Assembly: GCA_020852835.1 (NCBI GenBank)
Contig: JADZAC010000039.1
Location: 1 to 64,000, forward strand
Direction of reading: 5' to 3'
DNA: 64,000 nt
DNA from: Flavobacteriales bacterium
GTDB lineage: Bacteria > Bacteroidota > Bacteroidia > Flavobacteriales_F > PHOS-HE28
The notes below the pieces were generated by a model that saw only the letters and a list, made by a program, of their open reading frames with translations, was not told where the DNA came from and made no database searches. Made by a program: the position numbers and the translations under genes. Shown piece after piece: positions 33,834 through 42,476 of this stretch; the stretch's first letter is position 1; the number at the start of each line of letters is the position of its first letter.

Positions 33834-35327
33834 TCATGGCAGTACGATCAGTTTGCCCGCGTGCAGCGTTCCTTGTTCCTCTTGTACGCGCAGCAGGTAG
33901 GTGCCCGGCGCCAGCAGGCCAGCCTTTAGCGTGTGCGTAACCGTGCCCGCAGGCCACGGTTCTTGCCGCACCACTCGCCCGCTGGCATCGTGGATGGTGA
34001 GCGTGGCCCGCTTGGGCACCTCGCCTACGGATAGCTGCACCGCCCCGCCATGGCAGGGGTTAGGCGCTATGTGCAACGCCTGCACCTGCATGACCCCGTG
34101 TTCCTCCACGCCCACATTAAGCCCGTGCAAGCGGCTGATCAGGCGCTGGTCGGGGTCGTTGGTGGTACCATCATCGTAGCCGTAGTAGGCGCCGGAGATG
34201 TAGTAACTGCCATCGTAAGCAGGGGTGAGGTTGATGACATGGTTCATCCATTGGAACGGGCTGGGCGGGTCCAACCAGGTCCAGATGTACCCCCCACACC
34301 CGGACCCGGTGAACAGGTCGTCCAGCAGGTAGCCTGCCGTATCGATCAGCGCAATGCCTCCGCGCGGCTCACCGTCGATCTCGGTGAAGGCACCTGTGAG
34401 GATGTATTTGTCCGTGCCCAGCGGGGTGATGCTGTTGACGCCTTCCATGAGGTAACCGCCGAGGATGGGATTGTAGTTGTGCACCAGCGGCAAATGGAAC
34501 GTGGGGTCCATACTGCCATCGGGCAGCAGGCGCATCAGGCAGAGCGTATCGCCATTGGCGAGGTAGGAAGGATTACCGCCGATGAGCATCTTGCCACTGG
34601 CAAGTACATGGCTGGTCGTGACGGTAACATAGCCCTCCGGTGCTTGGAAAGTGGTGTCCAAAGCGCCGTCCGGCATCACCCGGAACGTGGAGCTGGGCAA
34701 GGGGTGCCCATCGAACAAGGTGGCGTAGCCCGAACAGAGGAATTTGCCGTCCGGCAGGGCGTGCAGGTAGTAGATGTCCGAATTGGTACGGCGGTGAATG
34801 CGGGTGGTGTCCAGATAGCCTTGGTTGGTGAACCAGATTAGACCATAGAGCCCTACAAATCCGCGAATACTGTCTTCCAACAAATGCCCACCCGCCACCA
34901 ATACCCGCCCATCGGGGAACACATGGTAGTCACCACCTTGGAGAAAGCCGCAATAGGGCGCTTGAGCGATGGAGATGTAGCTCGAATCGATTCGGCCATC
35001 CATGAAGAAACGGCGTACTACTTGCCCCACCTCGCAATAGAACTGGTCCTGCCATGGTGTGCTCTTTCCGCCCATGGATGGGTATGTCCTGAAATCAGGA
35101 TCAATGCTGCCATCCGGGTTCAGTCTGGCGCCAAGCCTTTCAATGGGCCACTCGCCAGGCACGGCGATCACGCCGGAGATGATCACATCCCCGTCCGGCA
35201 GGGGGTAGGTGCTGTTGATGTACCAGGAGTCGGCGTTGAACCGGAAGGAGGGGTCCAGGTCGAAGGGCTGTTGCGGCCATGCCGCACCGGCCGCCAAGGT
35301 GGCGGCCAGTGCGATCAGGGTCTTCAT
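33834..35327 (-). CDS. secreted delta-60-repeat protein with T9SS sorting domain
   Basis: 497 residues. Signal peptide MKTLIALAATLAAGAAWPQQ. The body has delta-60-type repeats built around R-x-x-PDG-x-D-x-x-F (RLNPDGSIDPDF, RVMPDGALDTTF, RLLPDGSMDPTF), each followed by a hydrophobic strand and G-K/D-x-L-I-x-G, expected to form a beta-propeller. The C-terminal T9SS type A domain begins HIAPNPCHGGAVQLS and ends GKLIVLP. Secreted or surface protein of unknown ligand. It starts 14 nt after the stop of the large T9SS gene upstream, so the two are probably one transcription unit. Confidence 0.82.
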   Translation of the reverse strand: MKTLIALAATLAAGAAWPQQPFDLDPSFRFNADSWYINSTYPLPDGDVIISGVIAVPGEWPIERLGARLNPDGSIDPDFRTYPSMGGKSTPWQDQFYCEVGQVVRRFFMDGRIDSSYISIAQAPYCGFLQGGDYHVFPDGRVLVAGGHLLEDSIRGFVGLYGLIWFTNQGYLDTTRIHRRTNSDIYYLHALPDGKFLCSGYATLFDGHPLPSSTFRVMPDGALDTTFQAPEGYVTVTTSHVLASGKMLIGGNPSYLANGDTLCLMRLLPDGSMDPTFHLPLVHNYNPILGGYLMEGVNSITPLGTDKYILTGAFTEIDGEPRGGIALIDTAGYLLDDLFTGSGCGGYIWTWLDPPSPFQWMNHVINLTPAYDGSYYISGAYYGYDDGTTNDPDQRLISRLHGLNVGVEEHGVMQVQALHIAPNPCHGGAVQLSVGEVPKRATLTIHDASGRVVRQEPWPAGTVTHTLKAGLLAPGTYLLRVQEEQGTLHAGKLIVLP

Positions 35328-35341
35328 GGCATAGGGGCGTT

Positions 35342-38300
35342 TCAGGGCCGTACGATCAGCTTTTGTGCATCTACGAGCCTTCCGTCATTCACCAGTTCCA
35401 CGGTGTAGCTGCCCGGGGCAAGGCGGCGGGTGTCGTATACCGCTTGGCTTTCAGTGTGTTCAACGGGGATCTGCTCCAGCCGGCGGCCGGTGGCATCGCG
35501 CAGCAACAGGTAGGCACGGTTGACGGGGGGCTCCAAGCGGTAGTCCATGGCTACCCAAGCGTTGGCCGGGTTGGGTGCCAGCTTCAGCATAGGGGTTGGC
35601 GCAGTTGCTCGGTCCACGGGTACTTGCCGGCCTTGGGGCGCCGCATCCTCTCCGCCCGAAAGCGGGGCACGGCAGATGCCGTAACCGAAGCACAACAGGT
35701 TCTGTGCCCACTCGGCAGGCCGGTCGTACCAGCCTTCCACCAGCGCTTGCAAGGCGGCGATCTCGTCCGCGGTCAGTTCGGCATCGGTACGGCCGGCATT
35801 GCGCCAGCCTTGCACCAGCCCGATGTACTGCTTGGCACGGTCCTTCTCACTGATCTCCCCATCGTTCAGCCGGAACTCATCCGGCAGCCGGTCCATCACC
35901 GCGTTGGCGCTGTCAAAGCGGTCTTGCTCCAGGTAGGAGAGGATCTCCATGTATCGGGCCTCCGTGGTGCGTAGCACCTGCAGTGCGGCGCGGATGCTGT
36001 CAACGGGCACGGCAGTGGTATCCGTATGGTAGCTGGCCACTACTCCATAAATGGCCTGGCTTAGTTCGCTGCGGCTGAACGCCAGGTCGGCTTCCAGCGA
36101 AGTGCGATAGGTCTTCTGGTCCCAGCTGGCCACTATGTTGTCCAAGAGGTACTGCGGCATGTTGCAGGGCGAATCGTATTGAAGCCAGTTCAGGAAGCCT
36201 TCCTTTTGGGTGCCATCGGGATTGGCAATGCAGATCTCGGCCACCATGGCCGGGGGCATGATGTTCTTCAGCACCACCTCCTTCAACACCACCACGGAGA
36301 GGTACGGGGATTTTTCCAGCAAGGCCGTGCGCAATTCCCACGCCTCGTTCGGCCAGGTGCTTTGGATCTCCTGCACCGTTTCGTCCGTGCTGCCGCCATC
36401 GATCAGTTGGTCGTACAGGTAGCGTGTATCGCCATACTCCTGTTTGCGGGCCTGGGCAACGCCCATCAGGTACGCTCGGTAGGCCACCGGCTCCGCAAGC
36501 GAAGACACAGGTTCCATGTGCTCAATGGAAGCAACTAGCTCGTCCTCGCAATAGTTGGCATTTTCGGTGTGCGCCAAGGCAACGATTCCTTCCGTGAGAG
36601 TGGGCTCGTAGGGGAAGGGTTGCGGATGGTACCACCAGTAGCGGATGCCGGTGATCGGGTTGTCATTGTCGATGTCCAACGTATTGCCGATGAACTCGTT
36701 GCCCGCCGCGCCATCCACGGAACCATGGATGGGCCGGAAGACCTCATAGGGTAGGATGTTCGGATCGCTTGTTACGACCCGGATCTTGATCCCTGTGCCG
36801 TTTGCATTGGTGACGTTGCATTTGTACAGCAGGCCGTGGACCTGGTCGGTGGTGGAGCAGACCCCTTCGGAAACAAAGCCAATGTGCATGTCGTAGGTAT
36901 CGTTCCAGCGCACCACGTCGTCGCTGCCTTGTGTCCAGCCCGTAACAAAGCCCTCCGGCTTTACGCCCGTTGGCGTGGTGGCCGAACGCTGTGCCGTGTT
37001 GTGCTCCAGCACGAAGCCCTGGCTCTGGTAGCTGTACGTGCCGCGGTTGGCATTTAACCACGACCATTCTTCCGGGTTATCCAATGTAGTCGCATGGCTG
37101 CCCCCCACGCTAAATGAGCTGTGTTGCACCTGGAAGGCGGGCACGCCCTGTACATACACACCGGCCACATTGTTGGTGAATTCGCTTTCCTCCACGGTAA
37201 AGGAGAACAGGTTGGTGGCCTTGTAGGCATGGATGCCGTGGTCCAGGTTGATGAACTTGGAGGGGAGCACGTTATGGCAGAAGCCGGGCGGTGGCGGCGG
37301 CCCCAGGTCGGCGCAGCGGCTGCTTACATGGATCTCCGCATCCAAGCTGCGGATGCCCTGCCCGCGTTTGGAACTTTGGTTCTCGGTGGTGCGCAGGTTC
37401 TGGAAGGTGCACCCCAGGTACCGGATGCCCTTCACCTTCCACATTTGGGCATGGACAGCAAAGTCATAGCCGCTCACTGCGTGGTTGTTGTAACCGGCAT
37501 CCGCCGTGAACGTGGAGCTCGAAAAGCGGCTGTTGCTGGGGAGTTCAAAGCCACCGGGGGTAAGGTTCTTGTACGGGTAGAAGTTCACGCCCACGCGGCA
37601 GTTCAGAAACGTGCTCCCGGTGGATTGCAGGATGCCGCCCGCGAATTGCACGATCCCGAACATGTTCTTCTTGCCCAGGGTAACGCCCACCTCGGCATCT
37701 TGCACGGTGCTGTTATTGAACACCATTTTACCATGGTTTGGCGGAAAGGCAGGGTTGCTGCCCTGGGGCATGTTGGTGATGGCGCGCACTTCCACGCCGG
37801 GCCAACGCTCGGGCCCGCATGCTCCTCCTCGCAGCAGGCAGTCCTTGAACTGCACGAAGGCCCCAGGCTCCACGATAAGGCGGGCGGTGGGGGCGAAGCG
37901 CCATTCCATGCCCTGAACATACAGGCGTGCACCGGCCTGGATCACGAAGTCCTGGTTGAAGTAGGCGTGGCCGATGGGCTGCCCGTTGCCATCCAGCGGC
38001 CAGGTGCACAGCATAGGACCTGTCAGGCCGTTCTGCGTGGTGGTCCACGGAGTGGTCGGTGTGTTGGTACCGGAATAGGTGAACGGGTGGCTCCACTCTG
38101 GCACTTGCTCATTGGACAAGCAGCACTTGCCTTGCTGCAGGCTGGGCACCTGCTGGTCGCGGTAGTTCTGCATGTCCATCAGATACCGCGTGTACGTGTT
38201 GTATGGAGAGGACGATTGCAGGACCCCGGATACCGGTGGTGGGCCGATCTGCAGTGTGCCTGGTACAAGGGGGTGCCATACGTGCAGTGCCGGATTTCCT

Positions 38301-39598
38301 GCTCCCGCCAGGTAGCCTATCCCTGAAGCGTACGGAAAATGGATGGCATGACCGACACCGGAAGGATCGCGGTTCAGGCGGATGTGGCCGTTGCCATACG
38401 CAGCTAACTGGCCTGGTGGCAAGCTCAATTCCGCAGCCAGGTCATGCACGGTCAAGGCGGGGTCGTACAGATCGATGTAGCCGATGTACGGCTCGGCGCT
38501 TTGGGCGAAATACAGGTATCGCCCCGTAGCGTCGAAAGCAACGCCCTGTACTCTGCCGTGCACGCCGGGAGCGATGGGGGTCCTCGTGTTCACATCGGTC
38601 CTGTTGATCAGTGAGACACCGCCAACAAGCTGGATTTTCAGTATGGCCAGGGTGCGATCCGAACTGCCGATGAACCCATCGCGCCAATTGTTGGTGCAGA
38701 CCAAGCGCACCACTCCATCGCCACCTTGGGCAATGGCAAGGCCCCCGTTCATGTACAACCAAGCCTCCGAGGACCAGCTTGTGAAGTTGTCGGCATTGGC
38801 GAGGTGTTGCATATTGGGGATGCCAAAGGGCGTGATGGTGGAGTGGAGATACTCCATGCCGTTCCGTGCGAACAGATACTTCTGGGCCCCGGGTGTGGTG
38901 CCCTCATACACCACGTGGTAGATGTTGTTGAGCCGGCTGCTGTGATGGGAACTCCCATACAAGCTGTAATTGCCGGAAGCAATCTTAAAAACGGCCGGAT
39001 CGCCGGAGATCGGCATGCACGAAGTTGTGTACACCTGGTTGGCCATGTGCTGGAATGCCTGGATATTGGCAGTTACGAGCGGGTGCACGCTCCAATCCTC
39101 CAAGTAATGCCATACGCGGCCCTTCCGACCAATTGCCCCATAGTACCTGCTGGGCAACGCAAGGTCCAGAATACTATACCCCAGGAAGGACTTTTCACTC
39201 GGGTCCGGCCAATAACATGCCGGGTCGGCACCGGGTGAGTTGTAGTTCCTTGCCCTCCCTGAAATGATGTAGTACTTGTCACAGGTGCCCGGCATCAGTA
39301 CGATGCTCACCTCCTGCATGCCCGCAGGCAGGCAATCGGTGCAGTTGGGGTCCAGGTCATTGTCGGCCATTTTATAGCCGGCATGGTCGTAGATGTTGCC
39401 GTCCTGTGTGAAGAACAGCAGGTTGCCGTTCTCGTCGTACTGCGCATTCTGCGCGTACTGTGCGGCTGTGCCGGTGTAATCCTGGCCGGTGGGCAGCGCA
39501 CAGACCTCCACCGCGTTGTTCAGGTCGTTGTAGTCCAGCAGTTGGCCGCCGTTCATCCACAAGTTATCCTGCGCCATCAGCAAACCCGCGCCCACCAA
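35342..39598 (-). CDS. giant T9SS surface protein, probable frameshift in signal peptide
   Basis: About 1411-1418 residues depending on start. The N-terminal half has a lytic or adhesin-like repeat pattern (YDENGNLLFFTQDGNIYD; GRYLYFAQSAEPYIGYIDLY). The middle resembles a right-handed beta-helix (GKMVFNNSTVQDAEVGVTLG, STFLNCRVGVNF). The C-terminal T9SS domain starts KLAPNPANAWVAMDY and ends AQKLIVRP. No usable ATG precedes a full signal peptide: the frame opens at a TTG (39598) with an ATG at 39577 (MAQDNLW). Just upstream, a C8 tract (39609-39616) separates this frame from a +1-shifted stretch KPLLVAAFVAPP that would complete a signal. Either phase variation, decay or a base-calling error is possible. 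Confidence 0.75.
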   Translation of the reverse strand: MVGAGLLMAQDNLWMNGGQLLDYNDLNNAVEVCALPTGQDYTGTAAQYAQNAQYDENGNLLFFTQDGNIYDHAGYKMADNDLDPNCTDCLPAGMQEVSIVLMPGTCDKYYIISGRARNYNSPGADPACYWPDPSEKSFLGYSILDLALPSRYYGAIGRKGRVWHYLEDWSVHPLVTANIQAFQHMANQVYTTSCMPISGDPAVFKIASGNYSLYGSSHHSSRLNNIYHVVYEGTTPGAQKYLFARNGMEYLHSTITPFGIPNMQHLANADNFTSWSSEAWLYMNGGLAIAQGGDGVVRLVCTNNWRDGFIGSSDRTLAILKIQLVGGVSLINRTDVNTRTPIAPGVHGRVQGVAFDATGRYLYFAQSAEPYIGYIDLYDPALTVHDLAAELSLPPGQLAAYGNGHIRLNRDPSGVGHAIHFPYASGIGYLAGAGNPALHVWHPLVPGTLQIGPPPVSGVLQSSSPYNTYTRYLMDMQNYRDQQVPSLQQGKCCLSNEQVPEWSHPFTYSGTNTPTTPWTTTQNGLTGPMLCTWPLDGNGQPIGHAYFNQDFVIQAGARLYVQGMEWRFAPTARLIVEPGAFVQFKDCLLRGGACGPERWPGVEVRAITNMPQGSNPAFPPNHGKMVFNNSTVQDAEVGVTLGKKNMFGIVQFAGGILQSTGSTFLNCRVGVNFYPYKNLTPGGFELPSNSRFSSSTFTADAGYNNHAVSGYDFAVHAQMWKVKGIRYLGCTFQNLRTTENQSSKRGQGIRSLDAEIHVSSRCADLGPPPPPGFCHNVLPSKFINLDHGIHAYKATNLFSFTVEESEFTNNVAGVYVQGVPAFQVQHSSFSVGGSHATTLDNPEEWSWLNANRGTYSYQSQGFVLEHNTAQRSATTPTGVKPEGFVTGWTQGSDDVVRWNDTYDMHIGFVSEGVCSTTDQVHGLLYKCNVTNANGTGIKIRVVTSDPNILPYEVFRPIHGSVDGAAGNEFIGNTLDIDNDNPITGIRYWWYHPQPFPYEPTLTEGIVALAHTENANYCEDELVASIEHMEPVSSLAEPVAYRAYLMGVAQARKQEYGDTRYLYDQLIDGGSTDETVQEIQSTWPNEAWELRTALLEKSPYLSVVVLKEVVLKNIMPPAMVAEICIANPDGTQKEGFLNWLQYDSPCNMPQYLLDNIVASWDQKTYRTSLEADLAFSRSELSQAIYGVVASYHTDTTAVPVDSIRAALQVLRTTEARYMEILSYLEQDRFDSANAVMDRLPDEFRLNDGEISEKDRAKQYIGLVQGWRNAGRTDAELTADEIAALQALVEGWYDRPAEWAQNLLCFGYGICRAPLSGGEDAAPQGRQVPVDRATAPTPMLKLAPNPANAWVAMDYRLEPPVNRAYLLLRDATGRRLEQIPVEHTESQAVYDTRRLAPGSYTVELVNDGRLVDAQKLIVRP

Positions 39599-39616
39599 GG
39601 GGTTCAGCGGGGGGGG

Positions 39617-40243
39617 CTACGAAAGCTGCCACCAGTAAGGGTTTCAGGAGGTCTGTCGTTTTCTTTTATATGGATTTTGGTGTGTAGGTCTGCTCCGAAC
39701 TTAATGGTAATTTTCGTACTTGCAAGCTGCCAGCGAGGCGAAGCCGGGCGCGGATATACAGGTCAAAGGGCGATCAGGGTCCATCCGTGCCAGGGCGATC
39801 CCATCTGCCATCAAAGCGGAATTCCGTTGTCGGCAACTGTAGGTTGGCGGTGGATCAATTACCACAGGATCCAGGCCCGTGCATGTCCGCGCCTTCAGCG
39901 CTGCGGAACCGGTGCATGGCACCGCCATGCGCCGGTTGCACACCTGCCTTCAGCGCGGCACCGTGCATCGGGATGACCACAGCGGGCTGAAGGCCCGCCA
40001 GCAAGCCAGCCCGGAGCGAGGCTCCGGGCTGGCTTGCGCCCCCATGCACCGAGCGCTGAAGGCGCGGCACATGCACCTCACGTCCCAGCTTCCAACAGGG
40101 CCGGTGTTGGACCGGTTTAGATGCGCTTGCCCTTGCTCTCCGTGCCAAGCCAAGGGCTACATTATGGACCGGGGAGCGGCACACGGCGCGGGTCCATTCC
40201 TTGCGGCCCTGCTTCCGGCCGCACCGGAACTGTTGCTCCGCGC
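39617..40243. other. about 630-nt intergenic region with REP-like elements
   Basis: No gene is recognised. The right half holds repeated CCTTCAGCGC/GCGCTGAAGG boxes around hairpins (next entry). The left part holds the degraded upstream end of the giant T9SS gene. Confidence 0.5.
39891..40065. repeat. REP-like composite element
   Basis: Contains GCCTTCAGCGC at 39891 and 39946, an imperfect stem AACCGGTGCATGGC / GCCATGCGCCGGTT between them, GGGCTGAAGGCCC, a perfect 17-bp hairpin (40001-40017 with 40021-40037, GCAAGCCAGCCCGGAGC), and GCGCTGAAGGCGC at the right end. The boxes and CAGCCC core match the hairpins at 24.6-24.8 kb. Confidence 0.65.
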
Positions 40244-40251
40244 CATCTTTG
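40244..40251 (+). promoter_or_regulatory. -7-like element (CATCTTTG) of tRNA-Leu
   Basis: One mismatch from TAnnTTTG, ending 7 nt before the tRNA. It probably also transcribes the GluQ-RS-like gene behind it. Confidence 0.5.
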
Positions 40252-40258
40252 CGGCCCC

Positions 40259-40343
40259 GCCCGGGTGGTGAAATGGTAGACACGAGGGACTTAAAATCCC
40301 TTGGTCCGTAAGGGCTGTGCGGGTTCGAGTCCCGCCCCGGGCA
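40259..40343 (+). tRNA. tRNA-Leu(TAA)
   Basis: 85 nt with a long variable arm, as in tRNA-Leu. Acceptor GCCCGGG/CCCGGGC, anticodon loop CTTAAAA (anticodon TAA), T-arm GCGGGTTCGAGTCCCGC, discriminator A. CCA is not encoded. Confidence 0.95.
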
Positions 40344-40351
40344 CCGTTTTC

Positions 40352-41179
40352 ATGAAGACCCGCATAGCACCTACGCCCAGTGGCTACCTGCATGCGGGCA
40401 ACGGTGCGGCCTTTGTGCTGGCCTGGCAATTGGCGCAAGAGGCGGGCGGCAAGGTGCTGCTGCGCATCGACGACCTGGATGCCGAACGGGCGCGTACGGA
40501 ATACGTGCAGGACATCTTCGATACGCTGGCATGGCTGGGCATCGGTTGGGAGGAAGGCCCGCACAGCCCGCAAGAATTGACGGAACGCTGGTCGCAGTAC
40601 CATCGCTTGGCACATTATCACCGCCTGCTGGCGGAGCTGCGTGCAGCAGGGCACCTCTACGCCTGCGATTGTTCGCGCCGCCTGATCGCCAAGCGGGGCG
40701 CCACGGCGGAATATGACGGCCATTGCCGCCGCCGTGGCTTGGACTTGGACGGGCCGGAGATGGCCTGGCGGATGCGCTTGCCGGAGGCGGGCACCGTAGC
40801 GCTGCGGGAATGGCCCACAGGCACGGTTCGGCAACATGCGTTGGACCTGCCCGATCCCGTGGTGCGCCAGCGCAACGGCCGTCCCGCGTACCAGGTGGCC
40901 TCCCTATCGGACGACCTCCGGTTCGGGGTGGATACCATTGTGCGCGGCATGGACCTGCTGCCTTCCACATTGATACAACTGTACATGGCCGAGGTGCTGG
41001 AACATGCGGCATTCTCCAAAGTGGTCTTCCTGCACCATGGCCTGATCGCAGGTGCCGATGGGGGGAAGCTCTCCAAATCGGCCGGTGCGGGATCCTTGAA
41101 GCATTGGCGGGAAACCGGCCGGGGGCCGGAGGATGTGCTCGCCTTGGCCGAACGGCTTAGAGCCTCAGCCCGGGCATGA
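40352..41179 (+). CDS. gluQ: glutamyl-Q tRNA(Asp) synthetase-like protein
   Basis: 275 residues, the length of GluQ-RS and without the anticodon-binding half of GluRS. HIGH-type motif APTPSGYLHAGN at the N-terminus and KLSKSAG as the KMSKS loop. The zinc site CDC ... YDGHC matches the C-x-C...Y-x3-C pattern of E. coli GluQ-RS. It is expected to activate glutamate and attach it to queuosine in tRNA-Asp. ATG 40352 lies only 8 nt after the end of tRNA-Leu with no promoter between, so it is probably cut from a joint transcript. Its end overlaps the convergent fic gene by 23 nt. Confidence 0.88.
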   Translation: MKTRIAPTPSGYLHAGNGAAFVLAWQLAQEAGGKVLLRIDDLDAERARTEYVQDIFDTLAWLGIGWEEGPHSPQELTERWSQYHRLAHYHRLLAELRAAGHLYACDCSRRLIAKRGATAEYDGHCRRRGLDLDGPEMAWRMRLPEAGTVALREWPTGTVRQHALDLPDPVVRQRNGRPAYQVASLSDDLRFGVDTIVRGMDLLPSTLIQLYMAEVLEHAAFSKVVFLHHGLIAGADGGKLSKSAGAGSLKHWRETGRGPEDVLALAERLRASARA

Positions 41180-42305
41180 AAGGGCGGGCTGGGTAGGGCA
41201 GGGGTTGCACATCCCGGCCCCGGCGCTGCACCAGGCGCAACTGGCCAAGCCGCTCCAGGTCGCGTTGCAGGGTCTTGGGCGAGAGCCGCGCATAGAGCAA
41301 GGCCAATTCAGGGTCGAGCCGCAACACCTGGGCCGTGCGCACGGACTTGCCGTGCGCCAGCAGCGCCTTGGCCAAAAGCTGCTGCCGTCGACCGGCTTCG
41401 GTGCGGTCCGGGTCCACCAGGCGGGCCAGCCCGCTGTACTCAAGGTCGGTGGCCTGTGCCTGCTGGAGTTCCTCCCAAAGGCTGCGCAATTGTTCGGCAA
41501 AGCCCCGGGCCATGTAGGCGATGTACGGGGTGTTGTCGCCACCGGGCCTTGCCGCATGTACCCGTTGCCGCTCGTGCTCGCTGCGGGTGGCCGCCGTGTG
41601 CATGGCCAGACGGTGCGCGGCGGCATGGGGCACCCCGGCATGGACCAACAGTTGGTGCCCCAACAAGCGGGCGGTGCGGCCGTTGCCCTCCGCAAAGGGA
41701 CTGATCCATAGCAGGTAGAGCTGTGCCAGAAAGGCGCGGACCAGGGCAAACGGCAAGCGCTCTTCCTCGTGCTCGGTATCAAAGGCCGGTCCGCTGAGCC
41801 AGGTGGCGGCATGGTCCAGCAGGAAGGGGATGTCTTCCGCAGGCACTGCACCAGCGGGACTTTGGCGCACGTTGCGGTAAGCACCTGCTGCGCTGTTCGT
41901 AGGCAGGCCGTGCAGCACGTGGGCGTTCATCACCTGCAACGACCAGGCGCCGAGGTCACGGTCTTGGGCTTGGGCCCGGGCTTCGGTCCAGCGCACGGCT
42001 TTCACCAGGTTCAGCAGTTCTTGGCCCATGGCTTCTTGGGAAGGGGGCAGGAGCAAGCTGCCTTCCAGCAGGCGGTCCAACTGGTCTTCGCTCAGGGTGT
42101 TGCCCTCCATGGAAGCGCTGGCCACCACGCCTTGCAGCAAGGAGATGTAGCTGATCAATTCCGCCTCCTTGGCCGAAAGTGCTGCCTGGCCCAAGCAGTG
42201 GCAGCGCGTGGCGGCTTCACCCAGCAGCAACCAGACCGCACGGGGCAGTTGTTTCGGCTCCCAACGAAAGGCAAGCCAGGGATGCGACAGCTCGTAGGAC
42301 CGCAT
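41157..42305 (-). CDS. Fic-domain protein with inhibitory motif and Ser in place of catalytic His
   Basis: 382 residues. Fic/DOC fold with N-terminal Fic helices and a C-terminal winged-helix-like segment (SPKTLQRDLERLGQLRLVQRRG). The inhibitory helix motif (S/T)xxxE(G/N) is present as Ser63-A-S-M-Glu67-Gly68, the class II arrangement. The active loop reads ISPFAEGNGRTAR (202-213), where the canonical HPFx(D/E)GNGRxxR has His at position 202; here an AGT codon gives Ser. GAYRNV before it is normal. AMPylation normally needs that His, so this protein may be inactive or do something else. ATG 42305 is preferred over an upstream TTG. Confidence 0.87.
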   Translation of the reverse strand: MRSYELSHPWLAFRWEPKQLPRAVWLLLGEAATRCHCLGQAALSAKEAELISYISLLQGVVASASMEGNTLSEDQLDRLLEGSLLLPPSQEAMGQELLNLVKAVRWTEARAQAQDRDLGAWSLQVMNAHVLHGLPTNSAAGAYRNVRQSPAGAVPAEDIPFLLDHAATWLSGPAFDTEHEEERLPFALVRAFLAQLYLLWISPFAEGNGRTARLLGHQLLVHAGVPHAAAHRLAMHTAATRSEHERQRVHAARPGGDNTPYIAYMARGFAEQLRSLWEELQQAQATDLEYSGLARLVDPDRTEAGRRQQLLAKALLAHGKSVRTAQVLRLDPELALLYARLSPKTLQRDLERLGQLRLVQRRGRDVQPLPYPARPFMPGLRL

Positions 42306-42357
42306 GGATGTCGCAAAACTGCTCAATGAAAAGATGCTGATAGTGAGGATGAAGGAT

Positions 42358-42404
42358 CAAAGATCAACAGTGCAATGTCCATTTACATGTCCATTTGAAT
42401 GTCC
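42358..42404 (-). promoter_or_regulatory. fic promoter region with ATGTCC direct repeats
   Basis: GATCTTTG (42358-42365, minus strand) is a -7-like site about 52 nt before the fic start. Three copies of ATGTCC, two followed by ATTT, lie at 42374-42404 over and beyond the expected -33 position and could be an operator. The direct-repeat reading is visible; the role is inference. Confidence 0.3.
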
Positions 42405-42476
42405 GGTTCTCAAAAAGGTGAAAAACACCTTGGTATTGCCAAGAAGCGAAGCTATTAACCGTTGGGGCAACGCCTG

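Noticed and set aside
39879-40271. Small reading frames in the 39.6-40.26 kb gap
   Set aside because: They run through hairpin repeats and the tRNA promoter, and have no plausible start context or motif.
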